From: JAJKIV01 sp036509075
GTDB lineage: Bacteria; Gemmatimonadota; Gemmatimonadetes; Gemmatimonadales; Gemmatimonadaceae
Reading direction: 5' to 3'
Length of the DNA stretch: 64,000 bases
NCBI GenBank assembly: GCA_036509075.1
Contig: DATCGG010000192.1
Coordinates: 1-64,000 of the forward strand
The first letter of the stretch is position 1. Every line of letters starts with the position of its first letter. The notes under the pieces were generated by a model, which saw nothing but the letters and a program-made list of their open reading frames with translations, did not search any database and was not told the DNA's origin. Both the position numbers and the translations under genes were made by a program. This document shows, piece after piece, positions 15,204 through 23,758 of this stretch.

Positions 15204-16790
15204 CTAACGTTTGGCGACGGCCTTGACGTCCGTCTTCGTCGTGCTGGACGTGGATTTGTTCGTCGCGCGCGACTTCGTGGACGCGGCCTTCGACGCCGAT
15301 TTCGAACCGGAGGCGGCCACGCTCGACCGACGCGGGCTTCCACGGACCACGAGCTCCTGGCCCGGGTGAATGACGGCCTTCTTGAGCCCATTGAGCCGCA
15401 TGAGCGAGCTCACCGTCGTGCCGTTCTTCCTGGCGATCCCGCCCAAGGTCTCGCCACGCTTCACGACGTAGGTGCGCGTGCCCCGACGGCCGTATCTCTC
15501 GATCGACGGGTCGGGGACGTCCAGCGCCGCTGCGACGACGGCCCGCGTGGGCACGACCAGCTCCTGCCCCGTTCGCAGCCGTCCGCTCTTCGGCGTCGTC
15601 ACCTTCGGGTTGTACCACTTGAGCTGCTTCACGCTCAGGCCGTTGTTGGCCGCCACGGACGCGAACGTCTGGCCCTTCTTCGCTTCGACGTGCTTGTAGG
15701 CCGTTCGCGCCTCTCCTTCGAGCGCGGCGAACGCACTGTCGAAGCCCACAGCGTGGCCTACCGGGACACGGGCGAGAAATCGAGTGCCCGGCGGCGTCAC
15801 GCCGCGAAGCACCTGCGGGTTCAGCTCGCGCACCGAATCGAGCGGCGATCCACTCGCTTTCGCGATCGCGGAGAGTGGTGTGGACGCCGGAACAAAGACG
15901 GAGTCGTACGCGAACGGCGGCAGCGTGCGGATCGTCATGCCGTACTTCGCCGGCTCCTTCGCAATCAACGCCGCCGCGATCAGCTGCGGCACATAGTTCT
16001 TCGTCTCGCCACGCAGGTAATCGTGATCGGCGAGCGCGAAGAACGCATCATCGCGTGTCCCGCCATCGAGGTCGTCGCCTAACCGCGACAGACCGCGCGA
16101 CACGCGACCCGGGCCACCATTATAGGCTGCCGCCGCCAGGTAGAGCGACCCGAATTGTTCGCGCAACCAGCCGAGGAATTTTACGGCCGCGTCGGTGGAC
16201 CTAACGGGATCGCGCCGTTCGTCGACCCACCAGTCGACTCGCAGCCCGGTTCCCCGTGCCGTTCCCGACATGAACTGCCACATGCCGACAGCAGCCGCCC
16301 TCGAGTACGCGTGCTGATCGAACCCACTCTCGACCAGCGCCAGGTAGTACATGTCTTCGGGAAGGTTCGCTGCACGGAGCTTCTCTCGAATCATCGGCTC
16401 GTAGCGCGACCCTTTCTCGAGGCTGGCGACGAACCGTTCGCGCGCCGTGCCGCGGAATGCGTTGACATAGCGCTCGACGCGGCGGTGCGTTTCGTACGAT
16501 CGAACATCGATGTCCCACGTTGGGCCATCATTGGCCGCCGAGTCGCGCACTTCCGCCACGGCCGAATCACCGAAGACCGCGACGGCTTGCCGCGTGAGCA
16601 CGGAATCCGGAATCTCTATGACGACTTGCGGAATGGAATCGGGCAGTACTGGTGTCGTGTCGCGCGCTGGCGAGGTCCTGGCTACGCTCTTCGGCGTGGG
16701 AACCGGGGCCGGTGCCCGCGCGGGTTTGGCGCGACCGCTGCAGGCAGCACCACCGAGCACGAGAACGAGCGCGCGTGCGGCAGCCTTCAT
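15204..16790 (-). CDS. MltD-like lytic murein transglycosylase with LysM domains
   Basis: About 528 aa from ATG 16790, chosen for the AGAGGAAG just upstream and an immediate lipoprotein-like signal (VLVLGGAAC-S; the lipobox is imperfect). Domains in order: a Pro/Ala-rich linker; an SLT domain with PEDMYYLALVESGFD (catalytic Glu) and AAAVGMWQFMSGTA, then LAAAAYNGGPGRV; a degenerate LysM (FASVAANNGLSVKQLKWYNP); a good LysM (YVVKRGETLGGIARKNG); and a Lys/Ser/Thr-rich tail. It cuts peptidoglycan, probably from the outer membrane, with LysM binding glycan. The TAG stop lies within a GCCTAACG motif. Confidence 0.88.
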   Translation of the reverse strand: MKAAARALVLVLGGAACSGRAKPARAPAPVPTPKSVARTSPARDTTPVLPDSIPQVVIEIPDSVLTRQAVAVFGDSAVAEVRDSAANDGPTWDIDVRSYETHRRVERYVNAFRGTARERFVASLEKGSRYEPMIREKLRAANLPEDMYYLALVESGFDQHAYSRAAAVGMWQFMSGTARGTGLRVDWWVDERRDPVRSTDAAVKFLGWLREQFGSLYLAAAAYNGGPGRVSRGLSRLGDDLDGGTRDDAFFALADHDYLRGETKNYVPQLIAAALIAKEPAKYGMTIRTLPPFAYDSVFVPASTPLSAIAKASGSPLDSVRELNPQVLRGVTPPGTRFLARVPVGHAVGFDSAFAALEGEARTAYKHVEAKKGQTFASVAANNGLSVKQLKWYNPKVTTPKSGRLRTGQELVVPTRAVVAAALDVPDPSIERYGRRGTRTYVVKRGETLGGIARKNGTTVSSLMRLNGLKKAVIHPGQELVVRGSPRRSSVAASGSKSASKAASTKSRATNKSTSSTTKTDVKAVAKR

Positions 16791-17034
16791 GTGTCTTCCT
16801 CTCGTTTTCTCGTTCTTCCCGGGGACCGTCACGTTTCATTCGACAGCGCATGACCGCGCCGCCGTTGCCCGAGCCGGTCGGCTTCTCACACTACAACACC
16901 TGTCGGAGTTCCGCCGCCTCGCAGCCGGTGCGGGTCAGGAACTTAACCCGCCCTCGCCTCACGGTAACCACCGCACCACACCCACATGAGAACGAGCTTA
17001 CCGAGCTTACGCTCGACGTCGGTTCGGCCGTTCT

Positions 17035-17502
17035 TCAGCGCGTCGCGATGAAGTTGCCGAGCACACGGTTCGTGGCGTGCAGCACGGCGACGACCGCACT
17101 GCGCAGCGGGTCGTCCTCCGCCAGGTGACATCCGAGGAGCCGCTGCTGCGGGCCCCCACCGTGCGCCGCCAGAACCGACACGATCACGATGTTCGCGTCG
17201 AACGCGCGCATCGTCTTCACCCCCACCAACTCGAACCGCAGCGTCCCGTGCGAGAACTGCTCGATCGCACGAAGCGCGGCGTCAGCAGCAACGCGAAGGT
17301 CACCGAGCGTGCTCGTGACTCCATCCGCCTTCCCGACCACGCGTTCGCCCTCGAGCCATTCGAACTCGACTTCGGAGCGACACGTGCCCGACGGCGCACG
17401 ATGAAAAACAAAATTCGTGAACCGGAGTCGTTCGCGCTTCAGCTGCGCCTGCGTAATGATCGAACCACTGGGTTGCTCGCTCGGCGACGACGGAGGAAGC
17501 AT
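17035..17502 (-). CDS. Unknown protein with LeuA-regulatory-domain-like pattern
   Basis: A 155-aa protein without signal peptide or membrane segment. The order of its blocks (GKADGVTSTLGDLRVAADAALRAI, then LRFELVGVKTMRAFDANIVIV, a LLGCHLAEDD step and AVVAVLHATNRVL) resembles the allosteric dimerisation domain of 2-isopropylmalate synthase. That domain also alternates beta-beta-beta-alpha units with an acidic turn before a helix ending in N-R. No catalytic domain is attached. Whether it binds a small ligand is speculation. It is upstream of the mltD-like gene on the same strand, 244 bases away, and divergent from the beta-lactamase-fold gene. Confidence 0.5.
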   Translation of the reverse strand: MLPPSSPSEQPSGSIITQAQLKRERLRFTNFVFHRAPSGTCRSEVEFEWLEGERVVGKADGVTSTLGDLRVAADAALRAIEQFSHGTLRFELVGVKTMRAFDANIVIVSVLAAHGGGPQQRLLGCHLAEDDPLRSAVVAVLHATNRVLGNFIATR

Positions 17503-17640
17503 GTGGGTTCGAATGGCGCGGGTGAGAGTGATCGACGGGGGTTGGCGCGTTCTTCACCAACACGACTAAGAACGCCCCGCGCAACGAGTTTCCGCAGTGA
17601 TCGATTGCACGAACGATGATCGGTTCTATATTCGACAATC

Positions 17641-18564
17641 ATGCGATTCTCATCACATCTCGCGCGCGTGATCGGTGCGACGCTCCTCGTGCCGGCGATC
17701 ACCAACACACTGTCGGCGCAGGTCGACTCGTTGCGAAGTCGTCTCGCACAACGCATCGCCGCCACACCTGGCGCGATCGTCGGCGTGTACTACAAGTCAC
17801 TCTCGTCAGGCGAGCTCGTGACGATCGCGGCCGACTCCTCGTTCCATGCCGCGAGCACGATGAAGGTGCCGGTCATGATCGAGTTCTTCCGCCAGGTCGA
17901 GCGCGGCGGCCTGTCGGCCGATCAGCCGGTGCTGTTGGTGAATCAGTTCGCATCCATCGTCGACGGATCGCCGTTCTCGGTCGCGCCGATCGACGACTCC
18001 GATAGCACGATGTACCTGCACGTCGGACGGCGCGTGAGCGCGCGCGAGCTGGTGGAGCGCATGATCGTGCGGTCGAGCAATCTCGCGACGAACGCGGTCA
18101 TCGCGCTCATCGGGGCTGCGCATGCCGATTCGACGGCACATGCGCTCGGCGCCAAAAACATTCGCGTGTTGCGCGGCGTGGAGGACGGGAAGGCGTTTCA
18201 GCAGGGGCTGAACAACACGACCACCGCGCGTGATCTCGGAATGCTGCTCGAGGCGATCGAGAAGCGCACGGCCGCGTCAGCGCAGAACTGCGACACCATG
18301 CTCGCGATTCTGAGCCGTCAGGAGTTCAACGACGAGATTCCGGCCGGGCTGCCGCCGGGCACGCGGGTCGCGCACAAAACGGGCAGCATCTCGGCCGTGC
18401 TGCACGATGCAGCCCTCGTCTATCCCGCGGGCCGCAGCCCCTACGTGCTCGTCGTGCTCACGCGCAACATCCCCGACGAGCGCGTCGCGCGGCCGCTCAT
18501 CGCCGACCTCTCGCGCCTCGTCTACGAGCACGTCAGCGGAACGACGAGTCAGGCCGCCCGATAG
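17641..18564 (+). CDS. Exported class A beta-lactamase-fold serine hydrolase
   Basis: A 307-aa protein with a signal peptide ending near LSAQ (residue 26). The penicillin-recognising motifs are present: STMK at 72-75 (nucleophilic Ser and Lys), SSN at 145-147 in place of SDN, and KTGS at 246-249. The omega-loop region reads KAFQQGLNN, so the usual Glu of ExxLN is Gln at about 187. If the alignment is right, beta-lactam hydrolysis could be weak, and a role as D-Ala-D-Ala peptidase or esterase is equally possible. It converges on the sensor kinase gene. Confidence 0.75.
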   Translation: MRFSSHLARVIGATLLVPAITNTLSAQVDSLRSRLAQRIAATPGAIVGVYYKSLSSGELVTIAADSSFHAASTMKVPVMIEFFRQVERGGLSADQPVLLVNQFASIVDGSPFSVAPIDDSDSTMYLHVGRRVSARELVERMIVRSSNLATNAVIALIGAAHADSTAHALGAKNIRVLRGVEDGKAFQQGLNNTTTARDLGMLLEAIEKRTAASAQNCDTMLAILSRQEFNDEIPAGLPPGTRVAHKTGSISAVLHDAALVYPAGRSPYVLVVLTRNIPDERVARPLIADLSRLVYEHVSGTTSQAAR

Positions 18565-18604
18565 CGGCGCCTAACGCGTCGCGCAAACCGCGCCAGGGGC
18601 GGCG

Positions 18605-21445
18605 TCAGGCGGGATCCGGCGCGTTGAGCGGGAGATCCACGGTGAACATGCTCCCTTCCCCGATGGTGCTGCGGACGCTGACGTCCCCCCCGAGGAGCCG
18701 CGCGAGCTGACGCGCCACGCTCAGGCCGAGGCCAGTGCCGCCCGATTTCCGCGTCATGCGCTGATCGACCTGCCAGAAGGCATCGAACACACGGTCCAGG
18801 TGCTCGCGGGCGATGCCGGGGCCCGTGTCCGCCACCTCGAAGGCAACCCGGTCATCGTAGACCCGCGCACCGAGCCGCACACTTCCCTTGGTGGTGAACT
18901 TCACGGCGTTGGCGAGCAGGTTGATGATGATTTGCCTGACCTTTTGCGGGTCGCTGCGCATCACGGCGCGTGCGTTCCCGCCCGAGAGCGTGAACGCGAG
19001 CGACTTCTTCTCGGCAAGTGGACGGATGATCACGGACGCCTGTTCGAGCAGGGCGGCGAGCCCGAAGTCTTCGATGCGCACGAGCTCCCGCCCGGCTTCG
19101 ATGCGCGCGTAGCTCAGAATGTCCTCGATGAGCATGAGCAGGTGCTCACTGCTTGCGCGTACGCGCGCCAGGTGATCGCGCTGCGTTTCGTTGACAGGGC
19201 CGACGACCTCGTCGGACAGGAGCTCGGTATAGCCGACCACCGCCGTAAGCGGCGTGCGCAGCTCGTGGCTCATGATCGCGAGGAAATCGCTCTTGGCCTG
19301 GTTGGCGGCTTCCGCCTCGGCACGGGCGCGCCGTTCGGCCTCGTGGAGCCGCGCGTTGTCCACGGCCATTGCCACCCGGTGCGCGATGTCCTCGATCAAC
19401 GCGAGGTCCTGGTCGTCGAACCGGCGCCGCGTACCGGCCGTGGACAGCGACATGACGCCTAACGTTCGCCCGCGCGCGCGCAGCGCCACGAACACGCACG
19501 ACGTCGGATTGAGGCGGCGCGCCAGCGCGAGCGAATCGGGACGATCATCGACGACCAGCGGCAGGTCGTTCGGCGAGATCTCCGAATAGAAGATCGACTC
19601 TCCGGTCGCGAGTACCTGCAGTGCCGGATGGCCGGTCTCCGCGGTGATCGGGTTGCGCCGACGGAATTCGTCGACGAGCCGACTCAGCTCCCCGGAATCG
19701 AAGACGGTAGCCACACGCTCCAGCTGCCCATCGTCGCCCACCATATCGATGACGCAGCTGCTCGCCAACGCCGGTACCGCGAGCTCGGCGATGTTCGCCA
19801 GCGTTGTCTCGTAATCGAGCGACGACGACAGCAGGGTGCTGGCCTCGGCGAGAAACCGAAGGCGTTCGTCGTGGCGGCGCCGCTCGGAAATGTCGCGAAA
19901 AACGACTGACAGCCCTTCATCCGAAGGGTAGGCGTGGTATTCGATCCACCCGCCGACCGCGTTGCTGTACGCTTCGCCCGACGCCTGAACCCCATGGTCC
20001 ATCGCCTCACGCAGCACGCCCGCGACCGGCATCTCCCGGACCTCGGAATGAACGTCCCACAAGACGCGTCCGACCAGGTCCTCAGGCGGCCGGCCGAGCA
20101 ACTGAGCGGCGACGCCATTCACGTAGCCGTACCGCCACTCGCGGTCGAAGGTGACGAAGCCTTCGGCAATCGCCTCGAGCACGGTCGCCTGGCGTCGATG
20201 CGCCGCGACGATCGCTTCCCTCGCGCGCATCTCCGCGACGTATAGGCGCGCGCGGTCGATCGCCTGCGCGCACTGATGCGCGAGCGCGTCGAGGAATGTC
20301 AGTTCCTCGGTGCCTGGCAGCGCGGTTGATGGGAAATCGAATCTGATCGCTCCAATCGCGCGTTTGCCGACGACAAGCGGGACCGCGGCAGTGGCCTCCA
20401 CGTCGTCGGATGGCGTGTCGACATCCGGGTATCGCTCGCGACGCTCGGTGGCAGTCGCGGTGAAGACACGCCCGCGAGTGCGCAACGCGTCCGCAACCGG
20501 GTGATTCGCTTGAATGGGAACGCGCCGAATCAGTTCGAGCGCATTGGCAGGCACGCCTGACGTGCACACCAGCTCCAGCGACGCGCCCGACTCGCTCGTG
20601 ATGTACACCATGGCCAAGGTCGCGCCTAACGCCTTCAGCCCGTGCCCGACCACGACCTCCCCGACCTGTGCCGGGATGCGCGCCGACGAGAGCTCCGCGG
20701 TTATCGCTTGCAGCCGTTCGACACGCAGGGCCGCGCGCTCGGCCGCAACACGCGCCGCGCGCTCGTCGGCGTAGAGCCGGGCGTTGTCGATCGCGATCGC
20801 AGCGTAGCTGGCGAGATCCTTCGTGAGCGCGAGGTCATCGGTGGTGTACCGTCGCTGCGACTCGGCCATACCGAGCGAGATCGCGCCGAACGTCCTGCCC
20901 CGAGCAATGAGCGGAACGCATATCGCCGACGTCAGACCGATCCGGAGGAAGATCGCTTTTTCCTGTCCCGAAAGTCCCGCGCGGCGGATGAGGTCGCGGG
21001 TGATCTCGGGAAAGAACGCCGCCACGCCGGTGCGCAGCACCTGCGGCAACCCGTTAGGCGACGCCCAATCGCGCTCCACAGCGACACCGAGCTTTCGCGC
21101 CCACGCCAGCTTGTTCGGGTCACGCCCCGCAACGGCAACGCGCCGGACGACCGGCGGCCAGGACCCGCCCGGGTCCGAGTGTACGACGTCGACGGCGCAC
21201 CAGTCGGCCAGCGTTGGAACCGCGGCGTCGGCTACCTGCTGCAGAATGGTTTCGTAGTCCAGGGACTCGGCGAGAAGACGACCGGCCTCGGCGAGAAACG
21301 CAGCGCGGGCACGCGGGCTCGTTGCCGCTCCGGGAACCGGCGTCGATCGGTGCGGGGACGACACGCTCTCCGCGGCAGCGGGGCTCGGTTGACGGCTATC
21401 AGCCGGAGTCGTTCGGGGTGGCGGAGGCGTCTGGTCGAATTCCAC
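18605..21445 (-). CDS. Multi-GAF/PAS sensor histidine kinase
   Basis: About 946 aa if started at GTG 21445. The open frame continues to 22174, but that part overlaps the divergent monooxygenase gene and has no kinase features, so the true start is near 21445. Order: Pro-rich N-terminus, GAF (around LAESLDYETIL), second GAF (LSSARIPAQVGEVV), PAS (ILEAIAEGFVTFDREWRYGYVN), third GAF (LLSSSLDYETTL), HisKA with FLAIMSHELRTPL and HATPase with NLLANAVKF, DTGPGI and GGTGLGL. No membrane helix is seen, so it is probably a soluble sensor of small ligands or redox state. No response regulator is adjacent. Confidence 0.88.
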   Translation of the reverse strand: MEFDQTPPPPRTTPADSRQPSPAAAESVSSPHRSTPVPGAATSPRARAAFLAEAGRLLAESLDYETILQQVADAAVPTLADWCAVDVVHSDPGGSWPPVVRRVAVAGRDPNKLAWARKLGVAVERDWASPNGLPQVLRTGVAAFFPEITRDLIRRAGLSGQEKAIFLRIGLTSAICVPLIARGRTFGAISLGMAESQRRYTTDDLALTKDLASYAAIAIDNARLYADERAARVAAERAALRVERLQAITAELSSARIPAQVGEVVVGHGLKALGATLAMVYITSESGASLELVCTSGVPANALELIRRVPIQANHPVADALRTRGRVFTATATERRERYPDVDTPSDDVEATAAVPLVVGKRAIGAIRFDFPSTALPGTEELTFLDALAHQCAQAIDRARLYVAEMRAREAIVAAHRRQATVLEAIAEGFVTFDREWRYGYVNGVAAQLLGRPPEDLVGRVLWDVHSEVREMPVAGVLREAMDHGVQASGEAYSNAVGGWIEYHAYPSDEGLSVVFRDISERRRHDERLRFLAEASTLLSSSLDYETTLANIAELAVPALASSCVIDMVGDDGQLERVATVFDSGELSRLVDEFRRRNPITAETGHPALQVLATGESIFYSEISPNDLPLVVDDRPDSLALARRLNPTSCVFVALRARGRTLGVMSLSTAGTRRRFDDQDLALIEDIAHRVAMAVDNARLHEAERRARAEAEAANQAKSDFLAIMSHELRTPLTAVVGYTELLSDEVVGPVNETQRDHLARVRASSEHLLMLIEDILSYARIEAGRELVRIEDFGLAALLEQASVIIRPLAEKKSLAFTLSGGNARAVMRSDPQKVRQIIINLLANAVKFTTKGSVRLGARVYDDRVAFEVADTGPGIAREHLDRVFDAFWQVDQRMTRKSGGTGLGLSVARQLARLLGGDVSVRSTIGEGSMFTVDLPLNAPDPA

Positions 21446-21571
21446 GAACGGTACAACGGTTGAGGCTGAAGAACGTGACCGCGTTGTAAGATTCGCCGAT
21501 GCCGTGGCGCCGCAAGTATCGCTGGTCGTCAGGCCCCAGCAAATGCCTGTCTCACGATTCTCCGCACCACG

Positions 21572-22687
21572 ATGATCGCCCCGACTGACGACCTTGCCGG
21601 CGACCGCGACGTCGTTGTCGTCGGGGGCGGCCAATCGGCGCTCGCCGTCGGGTATTACCTGCGTCGCACCGGCCTGTCGTACGCAATCTTGGACGACGGG
21701 ACTGCACCGGGCGGTGCCTGGCAGCACACATGGACCTCGTTGCGGCTCTTTTCCCCCGCGCAATGGAGCTCGCTCCCGGGGCGTCTCATGCCAGGTGGGA
21801 CGTCGTACTATCCGACGCGGGATGAGGCGCTGACCTACCTCGCGGACTACGAGACGCGGTACGCACTCCCGATCGTGCGACCAGTGCGAGTCTCGCGCGT
21901 CGAGCGAGCCGGCGCGGGCCTCAGGGTCATCACGGACGCTGGTGCATGGATGGCCCGCGCCGTGGTAAGCGCGACCGGAACCTGGTCGGCGCCTAACGTA
22001 CCACGCTTCACCGAGCAGCATCGATTCGCCGGCCGCATCATTCACTCCGGCCACTATGAGTCGCCGGCCGAATTCGATGCGCGGCGTGTCGTGGTCGTGG
22101 GCGGGGGCAATTCGGGAGCGCAGATCGTCGCTGACCTCGCGGGCAGCGCGATGGTCACATGGGCCACGCGCCATCCCCCGACGTTCCTGCCTGACGAGAT
22201 CGACGGGCGCTACCTCTTTGGCGAGGCAAGCGCTCGCTATCGGGCGATGACCGACGGCGTGGCACCGCCGCCACCGCGGTTGCTGGGGAACATCGTGATG
22301 GTTGATTCCGTCCGCCGCGCCCGGGAACGCGGCGCATTGAACGCCATGCCGATGTTCACGTCATTCACGGACGACGGCGTGCTCTGGCCTGACGGTCGCC
22401 GCACGCAGGAGGGTGCCGTGATCCTCGCGACGGGGTTCAGGCCGGCACTCGACCATCTCGCGCCGCTCGACGTCGTCGCGCCTAACGGGCGAATCGACGT
22501 GCGGGGAACGCGCTCGTTACGCGAGCCGCGCCTCTGGCTCGTCGGCTACGGCGAGTGGACCGGGTACGCGTCGGCGACGCTCATCGGCGTCGGGCGCACG
22601 GCACGTGCGACCGTCGAGGAGATCGTGGGGGCACTCGATGAGGGAGACAAGAAGCACTCGGCGCCAGGCGAGTGCGGTTCTGGCTAG
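21572..22687 (+). CDS. Flavin-dependent monooxygenase-like oxidoreductase
   Basis: A 371-aa protein with two Rossmann dinucleotide folds: VVVVGGGQSALAVGYYL for FAD near residue 15, and VVVVGGGNSGAQIVADL for NAD(P)H near residue 175. The family ILATGFRPAL motif near residue 290 and the GGAWQHTW segment typical of CzcO/ArsO/YUCCA-like flavin monooxygenases are also present. The arsenic or metal-resistance association of ArsO/CzcO relatives is not supported by neighbours here, so the substrate is unknown. It is divergent from the sensor kinase (gap about 126 bases) and followed by a membrane-protein gene on the same strand. Confidence 0.82.
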   Translation: MIAPTDDLAGDRDVVVVGGGQSALAVGYYLRRTGLSYAILDDGTAPGGAWQHTWTSLRLFSPAQWSSLPGRLMPGGTSYYPTRDEALTYLADYETRYALPIVRPVRVSRVERAGAGLRVITDAGAWMARAVVSATGTWSAPNVPRFTEQHRFAGRIIHSGHYESPAEFDARRVVVVGGGNSGAQIVADLAGSAMVTWATRHPPTFLPDEIDGRYLFGEASARYRAMTDGVAPPPPRLLGNIVMVDSVRRARERGALNAMPMFTSFTDDGVLWPDGRRTQEGAVILATGFRPALDHLAPLDVVAPNGRIDVRGTRSLREPRLWLVGYGEWTGYASATLIGVGRTARATVEEIVGALDEGDKKHSAPGECGSG

Positions 22688-22789
22688 GGGCCTCGCGCGT
22701 TCGTATCTTCGAGCTCGCATCGCCGGCTCCTCCGGCAGTGCGTCCGCATCCGCTTTGTCCACCTGTTTAGCTGCCGTTGGAGCCGCGGC

Positions 22790-23521
22790 ATGGCACACGA
22801 AGAAGTCGAGACGGTACGCGTAATCGGCACGACCGGGATCGCCTCAGTCGACACGTCGAAAGACCTACGGAAGCCGGGGACAGAACCTCTCTTCTCGTCG
22901 CTCGTCATCGTCTATGGCCTAACGCTTGGCGCGCTGGCGATCGCGGCGTTGGTAGGCGTCTACCGCGACGTACCGATCGGGTTCGTTCTGCGGGACCCGC
23001 TGGCGACGTTGCATGCGCACCCGCTCACCGGGGCGCTGTCCAACGTTGGCGTGTTGGTGTGGTGCGCGGCGGCCGCCATCTGCTTCCTTACGCGGACGCT
23101 ACTGCGCCAGCAGGAAGGCACCGATGAGGTGCGCGCCTTCCTGCTCTGGTCCGGGTTGATCTCAGCGGTGCTGGTGCTCGATGACTTCTTTCAATTCCAC
23201 GACGGGCTTGTACCAACGTACCTGGGACTGAGCGAGGAGCCGATCTTCCTTGGCTACGGACTGCTCACGGCGTGGTACCTCGTCAGGTTCCGACGCGTCA
23301 TCCTCGCCTCGGAGTGGAGCGTGCTGTTCGCAGCACTTGCGTTTTTCGCGCTATCCATGCTCGTAGACGCGTTCCAGGAGCGGTGGTCCTCACCCTGGCG
23401 AATACTGTTCGAGGACGGATTCAAGCTGCTCGGCATCGTGAGCTGGAGCAGCTACCTGATTCGAACCTGCATCCGCACCGCGGCACCCACCCGGCGATCG
23501 AAAATCGCGCGCTCGTCGTAA
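22790..23521 (+). CDS. Multi-pass membrane protein, unknown function
   Basis: A 243-aa protein with about six hydrophobic helices after a 38-residue polar N-terminus (roughly 40-60, 85-105, 118-135, 150-165, 178-195, 212-228). Conserved-looking polar residues sit in or near membrane segments: VLVLDDFFQFHDG, LSMLVDAFQERW and LFEDGFKLLGI. Clustered Asp/His/Glu residues in helices recall integral-membrane hydrolases of the ceramidase-like kind, but the resemblance is too thin for a call. It lies 102 bases after the monooxygenase gene. Confidence 0.55.
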   Translation: MAHEEVETVRVIGTTGIASVDTSKDLRKPGTEPLFSSLVIVYGLTLGALAIAALVGVYRDVPIGFVLRDPLATLHAHPLTGALSNVGVLVWCAAAAICFLTRTLLRQQEGTDEVRAFLLWSGLISAVLVLDDFFQFHDGLVPTYLGLSEEPIFLGYGLLTAWYLVRFRRVILASEWSVLFAALAFFALSMLVDAFQERWSSPWRILFEDGFKLLGIVSWSSYLIRTCIRTAAPTRRSKIARSS

Positions 23522-23578
23522 GCACGTGACACGCGTCGGAGTCGCTGCGGGAAGCGCCTGACTGAAGCAGCTACGGTA

Positions 23579-23651
<73 letters not shown>

Positions 23652-23758
23652 GGATCGGGGAATCTAGCCGGCTGAAACCCGCGCCGGGACTCGGACGACG
23701 CTTTCCGTTTCGAAGAGGAAGAAAACGTACGCCGACCGTCCCCACCGCCGCGGCCGCC

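Noticed and set aside
21446..22174. N-terminal extension of the large sensor kinase
   Set aside because: It lies opposite the monooxygenase gene, is Arg/His-rich without domain character, and is explained by the GC-rich antisense frame.
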